A DNA stretch of 8,166 nucleotides, from NCBI GenBank assembly GCA_902362275.1, contig CABIWB010000020.1, positions 1 through 8,166 on the forward strand, read 5' to 3'. The first letter of the stretch is position 1. Every line of letters starts with the position of its first letter. The stretch comes from Coriobacteriaceae bacterium (GTDB taxonomy: Bacteria > Actinomycetota > Coriobacteriia > Coriobacteriales > Coriobacteriaceae). Below the pieces are notes generated by a model. That model saw only the letters and a program-made list of their open reading frames with translations, was not told where the DNA came from and searched no databases. The position numbers were made by a program, and so were the translations under genes. This document shows positions 1-7,980 of the stretch, piece by piece.

Positions 1-44
1 CCAGATTGCCCATGCGCGCGCAAAAGCACGCCGCGGCAATCTGG
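1..44 (-). repeat. 10-bp inverted repeat downstream of xerD
   Basis: CCAGATTGCC (1-10) and GGCAATCTGG (35-44) are perfect complements. Inside them a second stem can form around a TTTT loop (GCGTGC with GCGCGC, one G-U pair), giving a long two-tier hairpin. It begins 44 bases after the xerD stop and may be its terminator or a mobile short repeat. Any T tract would lie beyond the window edge. Confidence 0.5.
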
Positions 45-87
45 GGCCCGTCCCCAAATACCTATAAATATGCAGGCCAGCGATGTG

Positions 88-1029
88 TTAACGATGTGCC
101 AGCGGGTGCGCCGCCAGATAGACCTCGGTCAGTTGCGTGCGATCGACATGCGTGTAGACCTGCGTGGTCGATATATCGGCATGTCCCAAGATCTCCTGTA
201 GCACACGGAGGTCTGCACCGCCCGCAAGCATATGGGTGGCAAAGGAGTGACGCAGCGTGTGGGGATGGAGTCCCACCAGCCCCACCTGGCGCCCGTAGCG
301 CTCACAGATGGCATGGATGCCCTGGCGCGACAGACGGCGGCCGTTCTTATTTAAAAAGACCGCCGAGGTCTCGGTTCCGCGGGCATGGGCCGCCAAGCGA
401 GAACGCCCCTCAGTTACATAGAGCGTCAGAGCTCGCGCCGCGCTTCCCACCAGCGGGGACAGGCGTTCCTTTGAGCCCTTACCGCGAACGAGTACAAAGC
501 CATCGTCAATATGGATATCGCTCACATCGAGCCCCACCAACTCGCTCACACGCAAACCGCATCCGTAGAGCACTTCCAAGATGGCATGGTCGCGCAAGCC
601 CATCTCGCCCTCGGGGAAGTCTTGATCGAGCAGCGCCGAGACGTCCTCCACCGATAGATACTCCGGCAAACGCTCAGCCTTTTTAGGCAGGCGCAACGCC
701 GCCGTTGGATTTTGGGCCACAGCCCCATCGCGCACCAAAAAGGCATGCAGGCCCTTCACGGCCGCAAGCGCACGCTCCACCGAGGCATCGGAATAGCCCC
801 CATCGCGACGGTCGGCGACAAAGCCCTCCACGACCTGACGAGTCACCTCTTCAAAAGACACAATACCCGCCCGCTCCAGATAGGCACAGTACGTCGTCAG
901 GTCACGACGATAGGCCGCAATCGTGTTGCGCGCCAAACCCCGCTCGACCGCGAGGCAATCGAGATACTCCCCCGCCGCCACGGCGAGCGACGAGGGAGTA
1001 GCTTCGGTATGTTCCTTATTCGCCGGCAC
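88..1029 (-). CDS. xerD: Site-specific tyrosine recombinase, XerD-like
   Basis: This protein of about 313 residues would resolve chromosome dimers at dif during division as half of a Xer recombinase pair. The N-terminal SAM-like core-binding domain (YLDCLAVERGLARNTIAAYR, about 22-41) is followed by the catalytic domain. All six active-site residues are present: Arg160 (GLRVSELV), Lys184 (GKGSKER), His257 and Arg260 (HTLRHSFATH), His283 (LGHADISTTQ) and the nucleophile Tyr292 (VYTHV). Their spacing equals that of E. coli XerD. No ATG exists between the pyrG stop and the domain. The GTG at 1029 lies two bases after the pyrG TAA and suggests translational coupling; a GTG at 981 would give 297 residues. 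The ATG at 1182 would overlap pyrG by 150 bases and is rejected. The paralogue XerC cannot be fully excluded. Confidence 0.9.
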   Translation of the reverse strand: MPANKEHTEATPSSLAVAAGEYLDCLAVERGLARNTIAAYRRDLTTYCAYLERAGIVSFEEVTRQVVEGFVADRRDGGYSDASVERALAAVKGLHAFLVRDGAVAQNPTAALRLPKKAERLPEYLSVEDVSALLDQDFPEGEMGLRDHAILEVLYGCGLRVSELVGLDVSDIHIDDGFVLVRGKGSKERLSPLVGSAARALTLYVTEGRSRLAAHARGTETSAVFLNKNGRRLSRQGIHAICERYGRQVGLVGLHPHTLRHSFATHMLAGGADLRVLQEILGHADISTTQVYTHVDRTQLTEVYLAAHPLAHR

Positions 1030-1031
1030 CC

Positions 1032-2699
<1,668 letters not shown>

Positions 2700-2725
2700 T
2701 TACCTGCGCTTCCCGTAGAAGTTGT

Positions 2726-2734
2726 TTATCCACA
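2726..2734 (+). promoter_or_regulatory. Perfect DnaA-box 9-mer in the pyrG leader
   Basis: TTATCCACA, the consensus strong DnaA box, occurs on the plus strand 33-41 bases upstream of the pyrG ATG. It lies between the arms of a 6-base inverted repeat: CCCGTA at 2712-2717 and TACGGG at 2738-2743. DnaA is known to repress or modulate promoters carrying such boxes. Whether this single site is used is unknown; no second box is seen nearby. Confidence 0.35.
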
Positions 2735-2748
2735 TCTTACGGGTCTTC

Positions 2749-2777
2749 ATTGTAATACTCGCGCCGCGGACCGTTCG
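2749..2777 (-). promoter_or_regulatory. Tentative pyrG promoter
   Basis: Upstream of pyrG the minus strand holds TTGCGA, a 17-base spacer, then TATTAC running into TACAAT. TTGCGA-17-TATTAC has sigma-70-like geometry with partial hexamer matches; TACAAT is the better -10 but at 20-base spacing. The position, just after the terminator and about 55 bases before the pyrG ATG, fits a pyrG promoter. The call is weak on sequence alone. Confidence 0.35.
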
Positions 2778-2813
2778 CAAATTTTCTCGTGTGCGATTGC
2801 ATTTCTCAATCTT

Positions 2814-2849
2814 GAAACAAAACGCCGCCCGGTTTCCCAGGCGGCGTCG
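2814..2849 (-). terminator. Intrinsic terminator after the winged-helix gene
   Basis: ACGCCGCC and GGCGGCGT (2840-2847 and 2822-2829 on the plus strand) form a perfect 8-bp GC-rich stem with a 10-base loop. On the minus strand the stem runs straight into TTTTGTTTC, a genuine T tract. It lies about 25 bases after the stop at 2872 and insulates pyrG from the upstream gene. It is the clearest intrinsic terminator in the window. Confidence 0.85.
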
Positions 2850-2871
2850 CTATGGCAAGGGTTACATGCTG

Positions 2872-3210
2872 CTATCGATCAGCAACCTCGTCCTCAAGCA
2901 TTTCTTGAACGAGCATGCCGGTACGGACGCCCTCAAGATACCACTCGCCACGTTCGGTGAGGCAAATGCCATTTGCAAGCTGACCGCCGTCGTCGCTATA
3001 ACGCGAGACGACATCAATCATGCCTTCGGAATCCAAGCGATCGATTGCGGCGCGGGCACGATACGGCGAAACCCCCACGCGCTCGGCAAGCGTTTTGCGC
3101 GAGAAACCATACGGCCCGCCATTGTCTTCGGTTTGCTGGTCGATCTCCATCAACACCAGTACCTCGACACGCTTCATATCGTTGACACTCGCACGACCCT
3201 TGCCCGCCAT
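2872..3210 (-). CDS. Small winged-helix DNA-binding protein
   Basis: This 112-residue basic-acidic protein is probably a transcriptional regulator of MarR-like winged-helix type. An N-terminal helix (about 12-25) leads to a helix-turn-helix: TLAERVGV (about 40-47), then SPYRARAAIDRLDSEG as the likely recognition helix. A beta wing (IDVVSRYSDDGGQLANGICL) follows and ends in the typical LTERGEWYL. A short acidic tail (EMLEDEVADR) finishes it. No ligand or metal domain is visible. The ATG at 3210 is chosen because GAGGAGG lies 5 bases upstream; an ATG at 3273 would add 21 residues without a comparable site. The gene is flanked by terminators on both sides, so it seems to be a single-gene unit, and its targets cannot be told from the neighbours. 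I do not recognise a specific named family. Confidence 0.75.
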   Translation of the reverse strand: MAGKGRASVNDMKRVEVLVLMEIDQQTEDNGGPYGFSRKTLAERVGVSPYRARAAIDRLDSEGMIDVVSRYSDDGGQLANGICLTERGEWYLEGVRTGMLVQEMLEDEVADR

Positions 3211-3222
3211 AGCAGCCTCCTC
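3205..3222 (-). promoter_or_regulatory. Strong ribosome binding site fixing the winged-helix gene start
   Basis: The minus strand reads GAGGAGG-CTGCT-ATG, a near-perfect Shine-Dalgarno at 5-base spacing before the ATG at 3210. This rejects the longer reading frame from 3273. Confidence 0.7.
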
Positions 3223-3370
3223 AAACCGGGCACGAGCATCTAACGCGCCGTGCGCGACCGGCGTATCCCGCAAAGGATGTTACATCAGCGTTATTGTATA
3301 CCGCCTAAATCGCTTATAGGCAGGTAAACGGGCTATTTTTTAACCCAAACAAAGGCAATGTTGATAAATT

Positions 3371-3402
3371 AAGCCGCATAGGGCATATACCCTACGCGGC
3401 CT
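3371..3402 (-). terminator. Probable terminator of the DUF1846 gene
   Basis: The core arms GCCGC and TAGGG (3373-3383) pair with CCCTA and GCGGC (3390-3400). They are joined by one position that is G-U on the minus-strand RNA, and the loop has 6 bases. The stem can extend to about 13 bp. It starts 22 bases after the stop at 3424 and is followed by TTAATTTATC, a broken T tract. A moderate-strength intrinsic terminator is likely. Confidence 0.65.
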
Positions 3403-3423
3403 AATCAGACCAATCGCCTCGTT

Positions 3424-4905
3424 TTAGCGGTGAAAGAATCCACGACGCTCGAATTTGGGCTCGCAGCACACGTTGATGCCCAACTTGCGCAGCACCGTCT
3501 CATCCGTCGGAGAGATGATCACGCTAAAGAAGGCATCACAGCCGCGCAGCTGCTCCAGGCCCGAAAGGACGCGGGCGGCCGTCTCGCTCGTGGCCGAGGT
3601 GATCGAAAGTGCCATGAGCGTCTCATCGGTGTGGAGGCGCGGATTCTTGCTACCAAGGAAATGCGTCTTGAGCTTGCTGATGGGCTCGATCGCCTCATCG
3701 CTGATAACCTCGAGCTCGAGGTCGACACCCGAGACGTGCTTGAGGGCGTTCATGATAAGCGAGCTCGCGGCGCCCAGGCGCGTTGAGGTCTTACCGGTCA
3801 CAACAGAATCGTCCGGCATGACCATGGCACCCACGGGACCGCCCGTGAGCTGCTCCCTGGTGAGAGCGGCCGAGCGTGCCGGCGAGTAGTTTTTGTCGAT
3901 GCCCGCCTTCTTCATGATGAGCTTGAGACGGTCGACCTGCTCGTCTCCCACACCAGTACGGCGCACGGCCTCGACCGCGGCAAAGTAGCGGCGGACGATC
4001 TCCATCTTGGAGGCATCGCGGCAGGCATCGTCATCGGTGATGGCAAAGCCGACCATATTGACACCCATGTCCGTGGGGCTCTGATAGGGGCTCTCGCCCA
4101 AGATCTTCTCCATGAGGGCACGGACTACCGGGAAGGCCTCGACGTCGCGGTTGTAGTTGACCGTAGTCTTGTTGTAGGCCTCCAGGTGGAAGGAGTCGAT
4201 GATGTTGGCGTCATCGAGGTCTGCCGTGGCGGCCTCGTAGGCAATGTTGACCGGATGCGTAAGGGGCAGATTCCAAACCGGGAAAGTCTCGAATTTGGCA
4301 TAGCCGGCGGCCGTGCCATGCTTGTGCTCGTGATAGAGCTGCGAGAGGCAGGTGGCAAGCTTGCCCGAGCCAGGACCGGGGGCAGTGACCACGACGAGCG
4401 GTCGGGTGGTCTCGACAAACTCGTTCTTGCCATAGCCATCGTCGGACACGATCAGATCGACATCGTGCGGATACCCCTCGATGGGATAGTGCAGCTTGGC
4501 GGGAATACCGAGCGCGTTCAGGCGGTTGCGGAACACATCGGCAGCGGGCTGGCCGGCGTACTGGGTGATGACCACGGCCGCGACGGCAAAGCCGTTGCCG
4601 CGGAACAGGTCAACCAGGCGCAGCACATCCTCGTCATAGGTAATGCCAAGGTCACCACGAGCCTTGTTTTTCTCGATGTGGTTCGCGTTGATCGCGATGA
4701 TGACCTCGACGTCATCGGCAATGCTCTTGAGCATGCGGAACTTGCTGTCCGGCTCAAAGCCCGGTAGCACGCGGCTGGCATGATAATCATCGAACAGCTT
4801 GCCGCCAAACTCCAAATACAGCTTGCCGCCAAACTGCGAGATGCGCTCCTTAATATGAGCGGCCTGCAGCTCGATATATTTCGCGTTGTCGAAACCCTGG
4901 CGCAT
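3424..4905 (-). CDS. DUF1846 / UPF0371 family protein, function unknown
   Basis: This 493-residue protein belongs to the DUF1846 (UPF0371) family, which is conserved in Firmicutes, Actinobacteria and others and has no established biochemical role. The start at 4905 gives MRQGFDNAKYIELQ, matching the family's usual GFDN-K-Y beginning, with GGGAG 6 bases upstream. The ATG at 4929 would add eight unconserved residues. Features seen: a cytosolic, soluble composition; a conserved FGGKLFDDYHASRVLPGFEP segment (33-52); and a glycine-rich TAPGPGSGK loop (174-182) that resembles a nucleotide- or phosphate-binding turn. A later stretch, TGGPVGAMVMPDDSVVTGK, lies near residue 360. Length fits full-length members. 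It appears monocistronic, with its own -10 upstream and a hairpin downstream. The phosphate-binding idea is inference; the family assignment is firm. Confidence 0.88.
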   Translation of the reverse strand: MRQGFDNAKYIELQAAHIKERISQFGGKLYLEFGGKLFDDYHASRVLPGFEPDSKFRMLKSIADDVEVIIAINANHIEKNKARGDLGITYDEDVLRLVDLFRGNGFAVAAVVITQYAGQPAADVFRNRLNALGIPAKLHYPIEGYPHDVDLIVSDDGYGKNEFVETTRPLVVVTAPGPGSGKLATCLSQLYHEHKHGTAAGYAKFETFPVWNLPLTHPVNIAYEAATADLDDANIIDSFHLEAYNKTTVNYNRDVEAFPVVRALMEKILGESPYQSPTDMGVNMVGFAITDDDACRDASKMEIVRRYFAAVEAVRRTGVGDEQVDRLKLIMKKAGIDKNYSPARSAALTREQLTGGPVGAMVMPDDSVVTGKTSTRLGAASSLIMNALKHVSGVDLELEVISDEAIEPISKLKTHFLGSKNPRLHTDETLMALSITSATSETAARVLSGLEQLRGCDAFFSVIISPTDETVLRKLGINVCCEPKFERRGFFHR

Positions 4906-4929
4906 GTATGGCTCCCGTCCCGTTTCCAT

Positions 4930-5188
4930 TTAATGTTCTAGGCGATTATAACGGAGCAGACCCTCCCCGATGCCCAGGCCATCAACAGGCACCAACCAAA
5001 CACGCCCACCGCAACCACCGGGGATCCGGGATAGCTAATTTGGGACGGGAAACAAGGCACTCAGCACCAACAATGAAAAGCGCCACAGGCAGAGCCAAAG
5101 CCAGCGAACGGGCACCAGAGCGAGCAAGCTACCCCCTGCATCAACAAGAGGAACGTCGCAGGCAGAGGACGGCGCGCAGCGTCGACTG
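4930..5188. other. Gene-poor intergenic stretch upstream of DUF1846 gene
   Basis: Between the last arc-side hairpin and the DUF1846 gene there is about 260 bases of GC-rich sequence. Besides the doubtful small ORF and the -10 element at 4945-4950, I see no repeat, RNA gene or convincing coding region. It may be a long 5' regulatory region or decayed sequence. Confidence 0.4.
4945..4950 (-). promoter_or_regulatory. Candidate -10 element for the DUF1846 gene
   Basis: A perfect TATAAT on the minus strand lies 39 bases before the preferred ATG at 4905. That places a transcript start near 4935-4940 and a leader of about 30-35 bases. No good -35 hexamer sits 16-18 bases upstream, so the promoter is only tentative. 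If correct, the ATG at 4929 would be almost leaderless, which favours 4905. Confidence 0.45.
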
Positions 5189-5217
5189 GTTGCGCGGTTC
5201 GTAGAACCGCGCAACAT
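5035..5217 (-). CDS. Doubtful 60-residue hydrophobic small ORF
   Basis: I do not recognise this ORF. Its ATG lies at the edge of the hairpin at 5189-5215, and a purine-rich AGGGGG from the preceding hairpin's 3' arm sits about 7 bases upstream. The C-terminal half is strongly hydrophobic (ALVPVRWLWLCLWRFSLLVL), enough for one membrane helix, and follows a polar, cysteine-containing N-terminus. Both its start and its would-be ribosome binding site are inside stable hairpins. A random GC-rich frame can produce such residues by chance. It is listed only because it occupies an otherwise gene-free stretch. Confidence 0.15.
   Translation of the reverse strand: MLRGSTNRATSRRCAPSSACDVPLVDAGGSLLALVPVRWLWLCLWRFSLLVLSALFPVPN
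5189..5215 (-). terminator. 12-bp hairpin (stem-loop 5 of 5) after arcD
   Basis: GTTGCGCGGTTC (5189-5200) and GAACCGCGCAAC (5204-5215) are perfect complements over 12 bp with a 3-base loop. No T run follows on either strand, so as an intrinsic terminator it would be atypical. It may act in tandem with the hairpin at 5224-5254, or block 3' exonucleases. Confidence 0.45.
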
Positions 5218-5223
5218 AAGAGC

Positions 5224-5254
5224 GCCCCCTCCCGCGCACGGAACGGGAGGGGGC
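5224..5254 (-). terminator. Strong GC hairpin after arcD (stem-loop 4 of 5), probable terminator
   Basis: GCCCCCTCCCG (5224-5234) and CGGGAGGGGGC (5244-5254) form a perfect 11-bp, almost all-GC stem with a 9-base loop. On the minus strand it is followed by GCTCTTATGTTG, a poor U tract. It is the most likely end of arc transcription before the DUF1846 gene, possibly together with the next hairpin. The weak U tract keeps confidence moderate. Confidence 0.55.
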
Positions 5255-5270
5255 TAAAGGTAGGAGTCTA

Positions 5271-5291
5271 CCGGTGGGTTGACCCCACCGG
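5271..5291 (-). other. Stem-loop 3 of 5 after arcD
   Basis: CCGGTGGG (5271-5278) pairs perfectly with CCCACCGG (5284-5291) around a 5-base loop. The CCGGTG start of the arm recalls the hairpin after arcA (8043-8071). No T tract follows on the minus strand. Confidence 0.5.
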
Positions 5292-5308
5292 ACAGACGAT
5301 GACCAGGT

Positions 5309-5324
5309 GATCCTTTACAGGATC
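5309..5324 (-). other. Stem-loop 2 of 5 after arcD
   Basis: GATCCT (5309-5314) pairs perfectly with AGGATC (5319-5324) across a 4-base loop. Flanking TGAC (5300-5303) and GTCA (5325-5328) could extend the stem across a 5-base bulge. No T tract follows. Confidence 0.45.
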
Positions 5325-5341
5325 GTCAAGGTTTCCGTGGG

Positions 5342-5356
5342 GTACCCGTTGGGTAC
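5342..5356 (-). other. Stem-loop 1 of 5 after arcD
   Basis: Directly after the arcD TAA stop, GTACCC-AAC-GGGTAC on the minus strand forms a perfect 6-bp stem with a 3-base loop. No T tract follows (CCCACGG), so it is not a terminator by itself. It is the first of five consecutive perfect stem-loops reaching to 5189. Confidence 0.45.
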
Positions 5357-6835
5357 TTAGATCAACACGCAGGCGACAGTCAGGATGATGGCGCAGACGA
5401 CGGAGAGCGCGACGATGAGCTTAAGAGCGAACTTGAGCCAGGTCGTCCACTCGATCTTGGCCAGGGCGAGACCGCCCATGATGGCGCCGGAGGTCGGGGT
5501 GAACAAGTTCACGACACCGATAGCGGCGGAGAAGATCATGACCATGACCTCGGGAGAGAAGCCGAGCTTAACAGCCAGCGGTCCCATGATGGGCATGGAG
5601 ACGGTAGCCATACCAGAGGTCGAGGGGATCAGGAAGGACAGGCCGAAGTAGACCAGGAAGCTCATGGGGGCGAAGATCACGCCGGACAGGCCAGCCAGAG
5701 CATTAGCAGCAGCGTCGAGGACGTAGACGTCGAGGCCGGTGTTAGCCATGAGAACGGAGATACCACGAGCGAGGGCGATGACGAGAACAACGGACATCAT
5801 GTCGGCAGCGCCGGTGATGAAGGTGTTGACGATCTGCTTCTCAGACAGGCCACCGATGATACCGATCAGGACGGCCATGAGGAAGAACCAGGTGGAAGCC
5901 TCGTCGAAGTACCACTGGCCAATGGGCAGGCCGGTGATCAGGGCAGACCAGCCCTGGACGACGGTGTTACCGTCGGCATCGTAGACAGCGCCAGCGTCAA
6001 AGAAGTTGGCGACGCCCTCGTTGAGGTCGGCCAGCGGAATAAAGCCGACGATCATGACGACGAAGGTGAAGGCAAAGGCGATCAGAACACCCTTCTGACG
6101 ACCGGTGAGCTTGACCTCCTTGTGAACCTCGGAAGCAGCCTTGCCGTGAGCCTCTTCGGCGTCCTTGAGCTCCTGCATCGACAGGATGGTGGATCCCTTG
6201 TCAGCCTTGACCTTCTTGGCGTAGTTCATCACGAAGAAGATGGACATACAGGTAGTGACAATCCACAGGACGGCACCGAGGCCGATGATGATGGACTGGT
6301 TGACCTCAATGCCAACGCCGGTCAGAGCGTCGACGGCAGCGCCGACGGCGAACGGGTTAACCGTGGAGCCCAGGCAGCCGCAGCCAGCGCCGAGCAGGAC
6401 GGTAGCGGCGCCGACCATGGGGTCGAAGCCAGCGGCCATCATGGTAGCGGCGAGCAGGGCGTAGAAGGGAACGGTCTCCTCGCACATACCATAGGTGGTA
6501 CCACCGAGGGAGAAGATGAGCATAAGGACAGGAACGAGCATGATCTCGTTGCCCTTAAGCTTCTGCACCAGAACGGCGATGCCGTTGTCCAGAGCGCCGG
6601 TCTCGGTCATCATACCGAGGAAGCCGCCCAGGATCATAACGAAGAGGCAGACGGGCAGAGCGTCAGCGAAGCCCAGAATCGGGGCAGTGCAGAAATCGCT
6701 CAGGCGGGCTGCAGTAACCTCGCCGCCGGACGCGCCGGAGACGATAACGGTAATCACTGCGACAATTGCCAGCAGAGCTAGAAGAATGGTGAACGATGAA
6801 GGCATACCGCGCTTTTTCTTAGCGGTCTCACTCAT
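5357..6835 (-). CDS. arcD: YfcC-type arginine/ornithine antiporter (ArcD)
   Basis: This 492-residue polytopic membrane protein belongs to the YfcC / DcuC-like carrier group, which includes the ArcD exchangers of ADI operons in streptococci. It would import arginine in exchange for ornithine without net energy cost. After a short basic N-terminus (SETAKKKRG) come hydrophobic helices starting near residue 14, then about a dozen in all. A hydrophilic cytoplasmic stretch (about 206-248) separates two halves. Family-type motifs are GGTTYGMCEETVPFY (111-125), GSTVNPF (156-162), PSTSGMATVSMPI (404-416) and TPTSG (446-450). The ATG at 6835 is preferred because GGGGGGA lies 8 bases upstream; ATGs at 6844 and 6862 abut or precede that site. 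Substrate assignment rests on the arcA-arcB context, since some YfcC proteins carry other substrates. Confidence 0.8.
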   Translation of the reverse strand: MSETAKKKRGMPSSFTILLALLAIVAVITVIVSGASGGEVTAARLSDFCTAPILGFADALPVCLFVMILGGFLGMMTETGALDNGIAVLVQKLKGNEIMLVPVLMLIFSLGGTTYGMCEETVPFYALLAATMMAAGFDPMVGAATVLLGAGCGCLGSTVNPFAVGAAVDALTGVGIEVNQSIIIGLGAVLWIVTTCMSIFFVMNYAKKVKADKGSTILSMQELKDAEEAHGKAASEVHKEVKLTGRQKGVLIAFAFTFVVMIVGFIPLADLNEGVANFFDAGAVYDADGNTVVQGWSALITGLPIGQWYFDEASTWFFLMAVLIGIIGGLSEKQIVNTFITGAADMMSVVLVIALARGISVLMANTGLDVYVLDAAANALAGLSGVIFAPMSFLVYFGLSFLIPSTSGMATVSMPIMGPLAVKLGFSPEVMVMIFSAAIGVVNLFTPTSGAIMGGLALAKIEWTTWLKFALKLIVALSVVCAIILTVACVLI

Positions 6836-6844
6836 GGTTCTCAT

Positions 6845-6851
6845 CCCCCCT
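6845..6851 (-). promoter_or_regulatory. arcD ribosome binding site
   Basis: The minus-strand sequence AAGGGGGGATGAGAACC precedes the ATG at 6835. The G-rich purine run is a strong anti-16S match at normal spacing. It decides between three nearby in-frame ATGs (6862, 6844 and 6835) in favour of the last. Confidence 0.6.
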
Positions 6852-6854
6852 TCA

Positions 6855-6865
6855 TAAATCATTTA
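6855..6865. promoter_or_regulatory. AT-rich palindrome upstream of arcD
   Basis: TAAAT-C-ATTTA is a perfect 11-base palindrome with one central base, just upstream of the arcD ribosome binding site. It stands out in a GC-rich context and could be an operator or part of a promoter. The regulator is unknown and chance is possible. Confidence 0.2.
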
Positions 6866-6935
6866 ACTTTCTCGCGCGAAGCGGATCTTCCGTGCCGTGC
6901 CCACCGCCCGACGCGAGATATTTACCAGACATAAC

Positions 6936-6967
6936 CGCTCGGGGTGTGCAGCAATACACCCCGAGCG
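6936..6967 (-). terminator. 12-bp hairpin between arcB and arcD
   Basis: The arms at 6936-6947 (starting CGCTCGGGG) and 6956-6967 (ending CCCCGAGCG) are perfectly complementary over 12 bp with an 8-base loop, 15 bases after the arcB stop. On the minus strand it is followed by GTTATGTCTGG, a weak T tract. It may be a partial terminator or mRNA 3'-end stabiliser that lowers arcD expression relative to arcB. No convincing separate arcD promoter is visible below it. Confidence 0.55.
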
Positions 6968-6982
6968 AGATGCTAGATGCTC

Positions 6983-7978
6983 TTACTTGAGCGTGGCGTA
7001 CATGACAGCCTTAATGGTGTGCATGCGGTTCTCGGCCTCGTCGAAGACCTTGGAAGCGGGGCTCTCGAAGACCTCGTCGGTGACCTCCTGCTCGGTGATG
7101 CCGAACTGCTCGCACTTCTCGGCGCCAATGGTGGTGTTGGTGTCGTGGAAGCTGGGCAGGCAGTGCAGGAAGATGGCACCCGGGTTGGCCATAGCCATGA
7201 CCTCGGAAGTAACACGATACGGGGTAAGCTGGGCGATGCGCTCGGCCCAGACCTCGTCGGGCTCGCCCATGGAGACCCACACGTCGGTGTAGATAACGTC
7301 GGCACCGGTGACGCCGTCCTTGACGTCGGTGGTCAGCTTGATGGTGCAGCCGTTGGCCTCGGCGATGGGCTTGCAGGCCTCGATGACGTCGTCAGCGGGC
7401 ATGCACTCCTCGGGGCCGCAGGCCACGAAGTTCATGCCGAGCTTGGAGCAGACGACCATGAGGGAGCGAGCGACGTTGTTCTTGCAGTCGCCCATGAAGA
7501 CGAGGGTCTTGCCCTTGATGTCGTAGTTGAAGTTCTCCTGGACGGTCAGGATGTCGGCGAGCATCTGGGTGGGATGCCACTCAGTGGTCAGGCCGTTCCA
7601 CACGGGCACGCCGGACTTAGCAGCGAGCTCCTCGACGTCGTCTTGGGCAAAGCCACGGAACTCGATGCCGTCATACATGCGGCCGAGAACGCGGGCGGTA
7701 TCCTCGATGGACTCCTTCTTGCCCATCTGCGACGAACCCGGATCGAGGTAGGTGACGCCCATGCCCAGATCCATGCCGCCGACCTCGAAGGCGCAGCGGG
7801 TACGAGTGGAGGTCTTCTGGAAGAGCAGAACGATGTTCTTGCCCTCGAGATAGCGGTGCGGAACGCCAGCGCGCTTCATGTCCTTGAAGTTCTTGGAGAG
7901 CTTGAGCAGGTACTCGATCTCCTCGGTGGTGAGGTCGAGGAGCTTGAGGAAGCTACGGCCGGAGAGGTTAACACCCAT
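6983..7978 (-). CDS. arcB: Ornithine carbamoyltransferase, catabolic type
   Basis: This 331-residue cytoplasmic enzyme interconverts citrulline plus phosphate with ornithine plus carbamoyl phosphate. In an arc operon it runs in the phosphorolytic, energy-yielding direction. Family motifs are in order: the carbamoyl-phosphate-binding STRTR (57-61), HPTQ (135-138), the ornithine-side DVWVSMGE (232-239) and HCLP (272-275), whose cysteine contacts ornithine. The C-terminal [11 protein letters not shown] segment is also typical. Length matches the usual 330-340 residues. The ATG at 7978 is chosen because the protein then begins [16 protein letters not shown], as in homologues, and AGGA sits 8 bases upstream. 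An in-frame ATG at 8068 would add 30 unconserved residues encoded through the intergenic hairpins. The catabolic role is inferred from flanking arcA and arcD, since anabolic argF is similar in sequence. Confidence 0.95.
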   Translation of the reverse strand: MGVNLSGRSFLKLLDLTTEEIEYLLKLSKNFKDMKRAGVPHRYLEGKNIVLLFQKTSTRTRCAFEVGGMDLGMGVTYLDPGSSQMGKKESIEDTARVLGRMYDGIEFRGFAQDDVEELAAKSGVPVWNGLTTEWHPTQMLADILTVQENFNYDIKGKTLVFMGDCKNNVARSLMVVCSKLGMNFVACGPEECMPADDVIEACKPIAEANGCTIKLTTDVKDGVTGADVIYTDVWVSMGEPDEVWAERIAQLTPYRVTSEVMAMANPGAIFLHCLPSFHDTNTTIGAEKCEQFGITEQEVTDEVFESPASKVFDEAENRMHTIKAVMYATLK

Positions 7979-7980
7979 GG

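Noticed and set aside
6..686. Plus-strand frame of 226 codons
   Set aside because: It is proline- and arginine-rich and antisense to the xerD-like gene, with no recognisable domain.
4186..4767. Plus-strand frame of 193 codons
   Set aside because: It is antisense to the DUF1846 gene, with shadow composition and no ribosome site context.
5191..5213. tRNA T-arm-like sequence GGTTCGTAGAACC
   Set aside because: It resembles a T-arm only locally. No acceptor, D or anticodon arm can be built around it; it is part of a perfect hairpin.
6122..6781. Plus-strand frame of 219 codons
   Set aside because: It is antisense to arcD. Its Gly/His/Asp-rich composition mirrors membrane-helix codons on the other strand.
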